Assembly: GCA_019750915.1 (NCBI GenBank)
Contig: JAIENY010000039.1
Span: 22,267-86,266, forward strand
Direction of reading: 5' to 3'
Length of the DNA: 64,000 nucleotides
Source of the DNA: Xanthobacteraceae bacterium
GTDB lineage: Bacteria > Pseudomonadota > Alphaproteobacteria > Rhizobiales > Xanthobacteraceae
Position 1 is the first letter of the stretch, and each line of letters begins with the position of its first letter. Positions 56,461 through 64,000 of this stretch are shown piece after piece. A model generated the notes under the pieces. That model searched no databases. It worked only from the letters and a program-made list of their open reading frames with translations, and was not told where the DNA came from. The translations under genes were made by a program, and so were the position numbers.

Positions 56461-56997
56461 ATGCGTCAATTCGCCCTTCTGAACAACGTTCTGTTTCGCG
56501 GCATCATCCTCTCGGCTCTGCTGACGATCGCGGGTTTGACCACGGCTGCAGCCCAGAGCGGAGACCAGAAGGCGCAGCAGGACCAAGGCAAGCCACCGGC
56601 CGCGCAGGCGCCGGCCGCCGACGCGCGGGAAGGCCAGAAGCGCGCCGACGAGTTCGAGGAAGCCGGCAAGGCGATCAACGGCCCCGCCGGCAATCCGGAA
56701 TGCGTCTGGCTCGGCCGACGCGTCGTCAATCTGATGTGGCGTGACGATCTGGATACCGCATTCCGTCACCTCGACCTGTATGATCGATTCGGATGCCCCG
56801 GCGGACATGTTCAGGCCACGTTCCGTTGTCTGGTCCGGTTCAGCGCGACCATCGACAACAAGATCGCCGATACCTTGAATTCGCGCATTCAGGCGTGCTG
56901 GATCAATCCGAACGCACAACCTCAGCCGGCGGCGAGCACGCCGGCACAACCTGCCGCGCAGCCTCCCGCCGCTCAGGCACCGGCCCCCGCAAAATAA
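56461..56997 (+). CDS. ndvD: Small secreted protein of the ndv glucan locus (ndvD position)
   Basis: 178 residues. The signal peptide runs to about residue 32 (GIILSALLTIAGLTTAAAQ). Low-complexity Gln/Ala/Pro segments flank a folded core of about 85 residues (KRADEFEEAGKAINGPAGNPECVWLGRRVVNLMWRD is its beginning, shortened here to GNPECVWLGRRVVNLMWRD) with cysteines in CVWLG, FGCPGG, FRCLVR and QACWIN. The gene lies between ndvC and ndvB, the position of Bradyrhizobium ndvD, the third glucan-synthesis gene. The symbol rests on position more than on sequence. Periplasmic. Confidence 0.65.
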   Translation: MRQFALLNNVLFRGIILSALLTIAGLTTAAAQSGDQKAQQDQGKPPAAQAPAADAREGQKRADEFEEAGKAINGPAGNPECVWLGRRVVNLMWRDDLDTAFRHLDLYDRFGCPGGHVQATFRCLVRFSATIDNKIADTLNSRIQACWINPNAQPQPAASTPAQPAAQPPAAQAPAPAK

Positions 56998-57116
56998 GAA
57001 CGCTACCCGGCGATCGAACAGATTTTTTCAAACGCCCTCAAAACGCCACGCGGCCATACGAGTTGTTAAATCGCGTGACGTAAAAAAGCGTGCGGGTGTA
57101 GGCTTTTGCTTTCGCC

Positions 57117-57147
57117 GTGCCCGGACCCCGGGGCCAGGTCCGGACAC
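57117..57147. repeat. Long inverted repeat between ndvD and ndvB
   Basis: GTGCCCGGACC (57117-57127) and GGTCCGGACAC (57137-57147) pair at 10 of 11 positions around a 9-base loop. No T run follows. It lies 31 bp before the ndvB start and could be a dispersed REP-like element or an mRNA structure affecting ndvB translation. Confidence 0.6.
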
Positions 57148-57177
57148 TGCTTGTGGGGTCCCTATGGTTTGTTCTTG

Positions 57178-59826
57178 ATGCGCGCGGTTTTCGCCGTTCT
57201 GATCTGTATTGCCGCGGCCCACGCGGCCCTGTGGGCCCTCCTTCAGGACAAGGAGACTGCACCGGACTTCCACGGAATTCTGCCAAGCGTCTCCTACGCA
57301 CCTTTCGAAGGTACCGGCCACCCAGACGTCGATAACATTCCAAGCTCCGAGAAGATTCGCGAGGATCTTAGGAAACTCTCCAAGATCACCAAGGCGATCC
57401 GTCTTTACTCCTCCACCGGGGGCGTCGAGATGGTTCCCCCTATCGCCAACGAGTTCGGTCTGAAGGTCACCGTCGGCGCCTGGATCGACAAAAATCCGGA
57501 ACGCAACGAGCGCGAAATCGCCGCTGCCGTGGACCTCGCCAAGCACAACAGCAACGTCATCGGCGTCGTCGTCGGCAATGAAACCATCTACCGTGGCGAA
57601 CAGAAAGTCGATGACCTGATTGAATACATCCAGCGCGTAAAGCGGCAGGTCAATGTGCCCGTGACCACCGGTGAAATCTGGAACATCTGGCGCGACAATC
57701 CGCAGCTTGCCTCATCGGTCGATTTCATCGCCGCGCACGTACTGCCTTATTGGGAAAACTTCACCGCCGATCAGGCCGTCGATCAGGCCATGTACATTCA
57801 CCAGTTGCTGCGCGACGCCTTTCCCGGCAAGCGCATCGTGATCGCCGAATTCGGCTGGCCAAGCGAAGGCTATAATCTGCGCCGGGCGTTTCCCGGACCA
57901 TTCGCGCAGGCCAAGGTTCTGCGCAATTTCGTGACGCGGGCCGAATCCATCGGGATGGATTACAATATCGTCGAAGCTATCGATCAGCCCTGGAAGTTTT
58001 TCGAAGGCGGCGTCGGTCCCTACTGGGGCATTCTGAACGCGGCGCGCGAACCAAAATTCTCGTGGACCGGCCCGATCGTCGATCCCGATTACTGGAAAAT
58101 CGCCACCATCGCCGTTCTGGTCGGCGTCCTGATGTCGCTGCCAATCCTGAGGCTGGGGACGCCGACGGTGCCGCAAACGCTTGTTCTGGCGATAGCAGCC
58201 AACGGCGTCGGCGCCTGGGTCGCGAACGTCTTCGCTTACTGGAATACGCATTACTTCGTGTTCGGATCGGCTTTCGCGCTGACGCTCGGCATCATCCTTC
58301 TGGTGCCGCTGATCCTGATTGCGATGGCCCGCATCGAGGAAATCGCGACGGTCGCATTCGGACGCAAGCCTCAACGCCTGATCGCCAAGCCGTTGCCTGC
58401 ATCCGCGGACGGAAAATTTCCGAAAGTGTCGATTCACATTCCCGCCTATTTCGAGCCGCCGGAAATGCTGAAGCAGACGCTCGACGCGGTTGCCGGTCTC
58501 GATTACCCGAATTTCGAATGCGTCGTGATCATCAACAACACGCCCGATCCGACCTTCTGGCAGCCGATCCAGGATCACTGCCGCGCCCTCGGCGAACGGT
58601 TCATCTTCATTAATGCCGAGAAGGTCAAAGGCTTCAAGGCGGGCGCCTTGAAGATCGCAATGGCGCGCACCGCCGCTGACGCCGAGATCATCGGCGTGAT
58701 CGATGCCGATTACGTTGTGACGCCGAACTGGCTGAAGGATCTTGTGCCGGCATTTCAGGACCCGCATGTTGGCCTTGTGCAGGCGCCGCAGGATCATCGC
58801 GACGGCAACCAGTCGCTCATGCATTACGCGATGAATGGCGAATATGCCGGGTTCTTCGATATCGGCATGGTCCAGCGCAACGAACACGACGCGATTATCG
58901 TCCACGGCACAATGTGCCTGATCCGGCGTGCAGCAATGGACATGGCGGGTGGCTGGGCGGGCGATACGATCTGCGAGGACACGGATCTTGGTCTTGCGAT
59001 CATCGAGCACGGCTGGACCACGCACTACACCAACATGCGCTATGGCTACGGCCTTCTGCCCGATACCTATGAAGCGTTCCGCAAGCAGCGGCATCGCTGG
59101 GCCTATGGCGGATTTCAGATCGTCAAGAAGCATTGGCGCCGCTTCCTGCCGGGCGCCAGCCGTCTTTCGCCGGATCAGAAGCGCGAGTTCGCACTCGGCT
59201 GGCTGAACTGGCTTGGCGCCGAAAGCATCGGCGTGGTGGTCGCGATCCTCAATCTGATCTGGGTGCCGGTGGTGTCATTCGCTGACATCGCCATTCCCGA
59301 CAAAATTCTCACGCTGCCGATCATTGCCGCGTTTGTCGTATCGTTACTGCATTTCGTGACGCTTTATCGACTGCGCGTAAAAATCCGGCTCGGACAGTTG
59401 ATCGGGGCTATGATCGCTGCGATGTCGGTGCAATGGACGGTGTCGCGCGCCGTCGCGAATGGACTCATCACCGAACACCTCGCCTTTGCCCGCACGTCCA
59501 AGGGCGGGCTATCGCGGATGTCGGTTGAATTCCAGGCTTTCTGGGAAGCGGTGATCGGCATCCTACTGTTGACCGGCGCTGTCGTGCTTGTCGCCTTCAA
59601 CCAGAAGGAAGTTCGCGAGATCTACATCTTTGCTGTTGTGCTCGTGCTCGAAAGCCTGCCGTTCCTGTCCGCTGTAGCGCTCGCAATTCTCGAAAACTCG
59701 CGCGCCAATCAGTTTGGTTTCTGGAAGCAGTCCGCGATCCGTCTGGCGGAGCTGATTGGAATTCGCCGTGAAGCTGTGCCGTCCGTGGATATGTCCTTGA
59801 AGGCTCGCTCGGAAGCGGAAATCTGA
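57178..59826 (+). CDS. ndvB: NdvB-like beta-glucan synthase: GH17 domain plus GT2 glycosyltransferase
   Basis: 882 residues from ATG 57178, close to the ~102-kDa NdvB of Bradyrhizobium. An N-terminal anchor is followed by a GH17 domain (VVGNETIYRGE; IVIAEFGWPSEGYN), then three or four membrane segments. The GT2 domain (about 435-660) has GVIDADYVV, ICEDTDLGLAIIEHG and the processive QxxRW motif in KQRHRWAYGG. More membrane segments close the protein. It polymerises UDP-glucose into the beta-1,3 backbone, and the GH17 part may cyclise or branch it. These glucans act in osmotic adaptation and host interaction. Confidence 0.9.
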   Translation: MRAVFAVLICIAAAHAALWALLQDKETAPDFHGILPSVSYAPFEGTGHPDVDNIPSSEKIREDLRKLSKITKAIRLYSSTGGVEMVPPIANEFGLKVTVGAWIDKNPERNEREIAAAVDLAKHNSNVIGVVVGNETIYRGEQKVDDLIEYIQRVKRQVNVPVTTGEIWNIWRDNPQLASSVDFIAAHVLPYWENFTADQAVDQAMYIHQLLRDAFPGKRIVIAEFGWPSEGYNLRRAFPGPFAQAKVLRNFVTRAESIGMDYNIVEAIDQPWKFFEGGVGPYWGILNAAREPKFSWTGPIVDPDYWKIATIAVLVGVLMSLPILRLGTPTVPQTLVLAIAANGVGAWVANVFAYWNTHYFVFGSAFALTLGIILLVPLILIAMARIEEIATVAFGRKPQRLIAKPLPASADGKFPKVSIHIPAYFEPPEMLKQTLDAVAGLDYPNFECVVIINNTPDPTFWQPIQDHCRALGERFIFINAEKVKGFKAGALKIAMARTAADAEIIGVIDADYVVTPNWLKDLVPAFQDPHVGLVQAPQDHRDGNQSLMHYAMNGEYAGFFDIGMVQRNEHDAIIVHGTMCLIRRAAMDMAGGWAGDTICEDTDLGLAIIEHGWTTHYTNMRYGYGLLPDTYEAFRKQRHRWAYGGFQIVKKHWRRFLPGASRLSPDQKREFALGWLNWLGAESIGVVVAILNLIWVPVVSFADIAIPDKILTLPIIAAFVVSLLHFVTLYRLRVKIRLGQLIGAMIAAMSVQWTVSRAVANGLITEHLAFARTSKGGLSRMSVEFQAFWEAVIGILLLTGAVVLVAFNQKEVREIYIFAVVLVLESLPFLSAVALAILENSRANQFGFWKQSAIRLAELIGIRREAVPSVDMSLKARSEAEI

Positions 59827-59961
59827 TTTCACCAATTGGCCGAAGGACGACCGCTGCGACATCAAGACACGCCGTCTGCGACAAGCGGTCCTAGAGACTT
59901 CCAACAAAAAACTTGAGTGAAAATTTCTTTTGCGGCGCAAAAAATTTCCAAAATTTGAAAG

Positions 59962-59994
59962 CAAGTAATTGAAAAGTATGCATTTTATTACTTG
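59962..59994. repeat. Inverted repeat upstream of the first OxlT gene
   Basis: CAAGTAAT (59962-59969) and ATTACTTG (59987-59994) are perfect arms 17 bp apart, in an AT-rich stretch about 130 bp before the start codon. A regulator site is likely. A further repeat GGTATCTGG...CCAGAATTACC lies at 60036-60059. Confidence 0.5.
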
Positions 59995-60119
59995 ATTCGT
60001 TCATCGGCCACTTCGCGACATTCTCCTTGCCAATTGGTATCTGGAATCCCAGAATTACCGGATAACAAACGGTAAGGCTGCGGGCTCTGTCAGCCCTGAA
60101 AGCCGGGGAGGAAACCAAA

Positions 60120-61427
60120 ATGGCAAACACAAGCGTAACGAAAGATGGCGTGGCGGCGTCTCCAAACCGCTGGGCAATGCTCGGGATCGGGGTCATCTGC
60201 ATGGTCCTGATTGCCAACTATCAATATGGCTGGACGCTGTTCGTGCGGCCGATGGCGGAAGCGCACGGCTGGACGATCGCGGGCATTCAGCTCGCCTTCA
60301 GTATTTTTATCGCTCTCGAAACGTGGTGCACGCCGCTCACCGGTTGGATGACCGATGCGCTCGGTCCGGTTCGCGGTCCCAAGATCGTGGTTGCGCTCGG
60401 CGGCATCATGGTGGCGCTTGGCTGGATCATCAATTCCTACGCCGATTCCCTAACTCTGCTTTATGCAGGTGCAGTGCTCTCCGGCGTGGGCGCTGGTGGC
60501 GTTTATTCGGTTTGTGTCGGAAACGCCGTGAAGTGGTTTCCCGACCGTCGCGGACTCGCAGTCGGCCTCACGGCCGCCGGTTTCGGTGCAGGCGCTGCGA
60601 TTACCGTTATTCCGGTCCGCATGGTGATCGCGGCTCACGGTTACGCATCAGCCTTCTTCTGGTTCGGGTTGGTTCAGGGCGCGATCATCTTTCTCGTCGC
60701 CTGGTTCCTGCGTTATCCGCTAGCGAACGAAGCCCCCGGCGCCGGAACGCCTGTTCGCGTCGCGCAGAGCTCGTCCAGTTTTACGCCTGGGCAAATGTTG
60801 ACATCCCCAGTGTTTTGGCTGCTTTACGTCATGTTCGTGTTGGTGTCCGCGAGCGGACTCATGGCAACGGCTCAGATCGCGCTGATTGCCAAGTCCTATG
60901 GTCTCAACGATACCGTCTTCCTTTTTGGTGCCTCGACACTGACCGTTGCGCTGATCTTCGACAACGTCATGAATGGTGCGGCGCGACCGTTCTTCGGATG
61001 GATTTCCGATCAGATTGGTCGCGAATACACAATGGCCATCGCGTTCGGCCTCGGCGGCCTTGCTTACTTGCTGCTTGGCACCAATGGCGCCAGCCCGTGG
61101 TCCTTTGTGCTCTTCGCGGGCTTTATATTCTTCACCTGGGGTGAGATCTTCAGTCTGTTCCCCTCGACCTGTACGGATTGCTTTGGCCCGCGTTACGCAA
61201 CGGTCAATGCAAGCCTTCTCTACACAGCCAAGGGAACGTCAGCTTTCCTGGTACCGCTTGCGAACGTGTTGAAGGCGTCAACAGGAAGCTGGCTGGCGGT
61301 GCTCATGGTGGCCGCGGTTGCCAACTTCATTGTTGTGTTGCTCGCCCTCCTTGTGTTGCGACCGTTGAGGGCGTGGCAGCAACGGCGCGCAGAGACGCTC
61401 GTTGGCCATCAGGTTCCTGCACAATAG
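60120..61427 (+). CDS. MFS transporter, OxlT (oxalate/formate antiporter) family, copy 1
   Basis: 435 residues with 12 predicted membrane segments. GGGGAGGAAA before ATG 60120 is a strong ribosome-binding site. Family features: CMVLIANYQYGWTLFVRPM, the GGVYSVCVGNAVKWFPDRRGLAVGLTAAGFGAGAA region, and GWISDQIGRE between helices 8 and 9. In OxlT a lysine in the last helices is critical; here candidates lie in LYTAKGTSAFL. Substrate is probably a small dicarboxylate or monocarboxylate such as oxalate/formate. No oxalate-degrading genes are in the window. Closest relative is the gene that follows. Confidence 0.87.
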   Translation: MANTSVTKDGVAASPNRWAMLGIGVICMVLIANYQYGWTLFVRPMAEAHGWTIAGIQLAFSIFIALETWCTPLTGWMTDALGPVRGPKIVVALGGIMVALGWIINSYADSLTLLYAGAVLSGVGAGGVYSVCVGNAVKWFPDRRGLAVGLTAAGFGAGAAITVIPVRMVIAAHGYASAFFWFGLVQGAIIFLVAWFLRYPLANEAPGAGTPVRVAQSSSSFTPGQMLTSPVFWLLYVMFVLVSASGLMATAQIALIAKSYGLNDTVFLFGASTLTVALIFDNVMNGAARPFFGWISDQIGREYTMAIAFGLGGLAYLLLGTNGASPWSFVLFAGFIFFTWGEIFSLFPSTCTDCFGPRYATVNASLLYTAKGTSAFLVPLANVLKASTGSWLAVLMVAAVANFIVVLLALLVLRPLRAWQQRRAETLVGHQVPAQ

Positions 61428-61451
61428 CCCACTCCTAAGGGCGGCGTTGCG

Positions 61452-61483
61452 AAAGCCTGCGGTGATCCCACCGCAGGCTTTTT
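61452..61483 (+). terminator. Intrinsic terminator after OxlT copy 1
   Basis: AAAGCCTGCGGTG (61452-61464), loop ATCC, CACCGCAGGCTTT (61469-61481), then more Ts. Thirteen perfect base pairs. The A run upstream allows bidirectional use. Confidence 0.93.
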
Positions 61484-61697
61484 GTATGCATGCAGCGCAT
61501 AGCTAGCGTTGCGACAATTTTGCACGGGACCCAATGAATCGCGTCTGTCAGAAATCCGACGAAAGTCAGCCGAGGAAGGAGTTCGAGCCCAAACCGGATA
61601 TCTCTCAAAGCCGAAATCAAGAGATTTATCTAGCAATATCAACGAGAAAGGCTCGTCAGATCTCCGAACCGCTGAAGTCTTTCACAATGAATGATAC

Positions 61698-61765
61698 TTC
61701 AGACCAGCTTGCGTGGTGGAATATAATATACCACACTGACCCCATTCCTGGGATATAATATACCA
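61698..61765 (+). promoter_or_regulatory. Promoter with tandem 17-bp operator-like palindromes upstream of OxlT copy 2
   Basis: TGGAATATAATATACCA (61717-61733) and TGGGATATAATATACCA (61749-61765) match TGGNATATAATATACCA, a near-palindrome, with centres 32 bp apart (about three helical turns). The first contains TATAAT (61722-61727), with TTCAGA 18 bp upstream as a -35. A repressor bound here would block the promoter. TGGTAT/ATACCA arms resemble GntR/FadR-type sites, but no such gene is in the window. Confidence 0.68.
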
Positions 61766-61823
61766 GACTTCAAGCGACGTTATGCGTGGAGTTCAAAATG
61801 AAGAACTCGCAGCAGGAGGAAAT

Positions 61824-63152
61824 ATGACGGCAGATTCAACTCAGCTCCCCGAGGGCGAACGCGGAAACTTCCGCTGGATTCAGTTGGCGATGGGCATCGT
61901 CTGCATGGCGATGATCGCGAACCTTCAATACGGATGGACACTGTTCGTCGATCCTATCGATCAGAAATATCATTGGGGTCGCGCGGCGATCCAACTCGCA
62001 TTCACACTTTTCGTCGTTACCGAAACCTGGCTCGTTCCGGTCGAAGCATGGTTCGTCGATCGATACGGCCCTCGCATTGTGGTGTCGTTCGGCGGTGTGA
62101 TGATCGCCATCGCCTGGATTTTGAACTCCTATGCCGACACGACCGTGCTGCTTTACGTGGCGGCTGTCGTCGGCGGCATCGGCGCGGGTTCAATCTACGG
62201 AACGTGCGTCGGCAATGCCTTGAAGTGGTTTCCCGATCGCCGCGGTCTTGCCGCCGGTGCCACCGCTGCCGGCTTCGGCGCGGGTGCAGCGATCACCGTC
62301 GTTCCGATCGCGAACATGATCGCTTCGAGCGGCTATCAGACCGCTTTCTTTGACTTCGGCATCGGTCAGGGTTTGATCGTGCTGGTGCTGGCCCAGTTCC
62401 TGCGCAAGCCGTCGGTTGACGTGCCGGTTCGGAAAAAGCAGCTCAACCTGCCGATCTCAGCCGTCAGTGTTGCACCGGGCCAGGTTCTGCGTTCGCCTAT
62501 CTTCTGGGTGCTCTATGTGACCTTTGTAATGGTCGCCTCCGGCGGCCTGATGACGGCGGCGCAGATTGCTCCGATCGCGCATGACTACAAAATAGCTAGT
62601 GTTCCGGTGTCCATGCTGGGCTTCCAGATGGCCGCCCTCACTTTCGCGATTTCGCTGGATCGTATCTTCGACGGTTTTGGCCGCCCGCTATTTGGCTTAA
62701 TCTCGGACACCATCGGTCGTGAAAACACGATGTTCATCGCGTTCGGCACGGCGGCGGCGATGCTGTTGCTGCTCTCGACCTACGGTCACAACCCGATGGT
62801 GTTTGTGCTGGCGACAGCGATCTACTTCGGCGTGTTCGGCGAAATCTACAGTCTATTCCCCGCGACATGCGGTGACACGTTCGGCTCGAAGTTCGCAGCG
62901 ACCAACAACGGAATGCTTTACACCGCGAAAGGCACAGCATCGCTGCTGGTGCCGATCGCCAGCGTTCTGGCTGCAACCTACGGCTGGCAGGCCGTGTTCA
63001 TCGTGGCAGTGGCGCTCAATGCAACCGCTGCATTGATGGCACTGTTCGTGATCAAGCCGATGCGCCGCGCCTACATCGAGCGCACGGAATCGGCGGCTGC
63101 AGCAGCCACCGCTTCGTCGGTGACCGGAACGCCGAAGGCTACCGCGGCGTAA
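61824..63152 (+). CDS. MFS transporter, OxlT (oxalate/formate antiporter) family, copy 2
   Basis: 442 residues from ATG 61824, set by AGGAGGAAAT directly upstream (the frame is open from 61782). Twelve membrane segments. It parallels copy 1 closely: MIANLQYGWTLFVDPID, SIYGTCVGNALKWFPDRRGLAA, GLISDTIGRENTMF and YTAKGTASLLVPIASVL. The two share the key positions but differ in loops, so it is an old duplication, not a recent one. The C-terminus is Ala/Thr-rich. It has its own promoter region and terminator, so the pair can be regulated separately. Confidence 0.87.
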   Translation: MTADSTQLPEGERGNFRWIQLAMGIVCMAMIANLQYGWTLFVDPIDQKYHWGRAAIQLAFTLFVVTETWLVPVEAWFVDRYGPRIVVSFGGVMIAIAWILNSYADTTVLLYVAAVVGGIGAGSIYGTCVGNALKWFPDRRGLAAGATAAGFGAGAAITVVPIANMIASSGYQTAFFDFGIGQGLIVLVLAQFLRKPSVDVPVRKKQLNLPISAVSVAPGQVLRSPIFWVLYVTFVMVASGGLMTAAQIAPIAHDYKIASVPVSMLGFQMAALTFAISLDRIFDGFGRPLFGLISDTIGRENTMFIAFGTAAAMLLLLSTYGHNPMVFVLATAIYFGVFGEIYSLFPATCGDTFGSKFAATNNGMLYTAKGTASLLVPIASVLAATYGWQAVFIVAVALNATAALMALFVIKPMRRAYIERTESAAAAATASSVTGTPKATAA

Positions 63153-63180
63153 GCGAACGCAACAGCGTTGCCAAAATACG

Positions 63181-63215
63181 AAAGCCGGCCGGGTCAATGA
63201 TCCGGCCGGCTTTTT
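63181..63215 (+). terminator. Intrinsic terminator after OxlT copy 2
   Basis: AAAGCCGGCCGG (63181-63192), 9-base loop, CCGGCCGGCTTT (63202-63213), ending in T5. A strong GC stem. Confidence 0.92.
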
Positions 63216-63238
63216 CGTGGGCCGGAATGCGCCCTACG

Positions 63239-63280
63239 CAAAAAAAAGCCGAGGAGGAAGTGACGGCTTCCATCTCGGCT
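63239..63280 (-). terminator. Minus-strand intrinsic terminator
   Basis: On the minus strand AGCCGAG...CTCGGCT encloses GGAAG...CTTCC and is followed by eight Ts (complement of 63240-63247). It is 131 bp past the stop of the small membrane gene at 63411. It could end that gene or a short non-coding RNA made in between. Confidence 0.8.
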
Positions 63281-63410
63281 GATCCACTGCCGCAAGGCGA
63301 TTACGGCTTGGATCGCTTAAAAAGCTAGCATAGATGCGCGACGATTTGCCGCACAATTGTGTGATTATTCGTGGGATTGCAGCGGCGTCAAAATCACCCG
63401 TGTCGCGCTC

Positions 63411-63737
63411 TCAAATGATCTCGTAGGCGAAGAACAGCGAAATGAGGGTGATACCGACAAGCCCGACCAGGAACACTTGATCGGCGATCAGTTCGCAATG
63501 TTCACTGATCGGTTTTCCCTCATACCGGATCGACAGGTACGAGCTGATCGCGCTGACCAGGAATATCAGCGAGATGACGGATGCATATTCATCGACCCGA
63601 CTTGGTCCGATATGCTCCTCGGCGATTTTCACCAGTCCGATCAGGGTCGCCGAAACGCCAATCAGCGTCCCCGAGGCTGGAAGGATGTGGCTGGACAGCC
63701 CGCGCGTCCGCCTCACTGTTTCGTTTTCCGATGCCAT
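63411..63737 (-). CDS. Small three-pass membrane protein, uncharacterised
   Basis: 108 residues. Three hydrophobic segments: ASGTLIGVSATLIGLVKIAE, ASVISLIFLVSAISSYLSI and VFLVGLVGITLISLFFAYEI. The N-terminal 16 residues are polar. Two conserved-looking features are EEHIGPSRVDEYAS and the short loop KPISEHCELIADQ. I recognise no family. It stands alone between the OxlT genes and the tRNA. Confidence 0.7.
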   Translation of the reverse strand: MASENETVRRTRGLSSHILPASGTLIGVSATLIGLVKIAEEHIGPSRVDEYASVISLIFLVSAISSYLSIRYEGKPISEHCELIADQVFLVGLVGITLISLFFAYEII

Positions 63738-63928
63738 GCGCGACCCTCGATTCGGGGTTCGCAGACTATCTTAGGGGAAGATGAGGTTTGTCGGCGACAG
63801 GACTCGGCAAGCCAATCGAGATCAGACAACCGATTGAACTTGCTGGAAAAGAAGCGGTTGAGGGAGCTCTTTTACGGCGTCCTCGGGCTTGACCCGGGGG
63901 TACAGCCCCCCTACACACCGCGTCGAGT

Positions 63929-64000
63929 GAGCGCGTAGCTCAGGCGGTAGAGCACGTGACTTTTAATCATGGGGTCGAGGGTTCGAGTCCCTCCGCGCTC
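63929..64000 (+). tRNA. tRNA-Lys (anticodon TTT), 3' end at window edge
   Basis: The cloverleaf folds fully: acceptor GAGCGCG/CGCGCTC, D stem GCTC/GAGC, anticodon stem CGTGA/TCATG with loop CTTTTAA (anticodon TTT), and T stem GAGGG/CCCTC with loop TTCGAGT. The 72 bases end at the last acceptor base, so the discriminator and CCA fall outside. tRNA 3' ends are common attachment sites for genomic islands. Confidence 0.96.

Larger units (their letters stand above)
61428..61823. other. Gene-free region between the two OxlT genes
   Basis: About 400 bp. It holds the terminator of copy 1, then an AT-richer stretch with a tandem 17-bp operator-like repeat and promoter-like TATAAT elements. The 74-codon frame at 61534-61758 has no ribosome-binding site and no recognisable features, so I do not call it. 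Confidence 0.6.

Noticed and set aside
57712..59133. 473-codon minus-strand frame antisense to ndvB
   Set aside because: The plus strand encodes GH17 and GT2 motifs throughout; the antisense product is Asp/His/Arg-rich and unlike a protein family.
61534..61758. Plus-strand 74-codon frame between the OxlT genes
   Set aside because: No ribosome-binding site, polar composition without features, and it runs through the promoter/operator repeats.
63800..63928. Possible integrated element or attachment site next to tRNA-Lys
   Set aside because: No integrase gene and no repeat of the tRNA 3' end is seen inside the window; the flank beyond 64000 is not visible.
1..64000. CRISPR arrays, insertion sequences or phage genes
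   Set aside because: No regularly spaced repeats, transposase, integrase or phage structural genes were found.

Overview
The window is GC-rich, gene-dense DNA from an alphaproteobacterium. The gene content points to the Bradyrhizobium/Afipia/Nitrobacter/Rhodopseudomonas group (Nitrobacteraceae). The main markers are an ndvB/ndvC-type cyclic beta-(1,3),(1,6)-glucan locus, a phosphatidylcholine synthase, an IalB-family protein, a NasS/NasT-controlled nitrate operon and many ATGA/GTGA overlaps. This placement is inference from gene content; no rRNA is present and the only RNA gene is a tRNA-Lys at the right edge.

Region by region. 1-7603: a type I secretion locus. A 1.1-kaa FecR/cadherin-like/RTX surface protein is followed by its ABC exporter and membrane-fusion protein (cut by the window edge), and a LapG-type periplasmic cysteine protease lies divergently beside them. 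7660-14350: a cyclic-nucleotide neighbourhood with a CHASE2 nucleotide cyclase, an MBL-fold hydrolase, a cNMP-gated K+ channel, a membrane protein with a second cNMP domain, and two uncharacterised partners. 14489-17589: two small genes, then the pxpBCA 5-oxoprolinase operon. 17576-30512: a full nitrate assimilation cluster read leftwards: nasT, nasS, nrtA, nrtB, nrtD, globin, FAD reductase, nirA, a CysJ-like flavoprotein and nasA. A sigma-54 promoter, NtrC-like sites and an attenuator with an ANTAR-type hairpin precede nrtA.

30616-37075: housekeeping and stress genes (rimO, quinone oxidoreductase, terC, pcs, a UbiH-type hydroxylase, hspQ, an ialB-like gene). 37323-42001: an oligopeptide-binding protein overlapping a degenerate adenylate-forming enzyme, then a degenerate receiver/GGDEF protein. 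42080-52784: a PRC-barrel protein, mfd, sdhE, recG, a DUF502 protein, glmS and glmU. 52989-54632: a SPOR-like cell-envelope protein and a small membrane protein. 54589-59826: the ndv glucan locus. 60120-63152: two paralogous OxlT-type MFS antiporters, the second preceded by a tandem operator-like repeat. 63153-64000: intergenic DNA, a small membrane protein and tRNA-Lys(TTT).

The most interesting items are: the surface-protein module with an on-site LapG-type protease and a possible di-alanine cleavage site; the cyclase/hydrolase/channel cluster, which looks like a self-contained cAMP circuit; the layered control region upstream of nrtA; the degenerate ligase and degenerate GGDEF proteins; the tandem operator in front of the second OxlT gene; and a probable ATT start codon for ndvC. 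Functions are read from motifs and context only.
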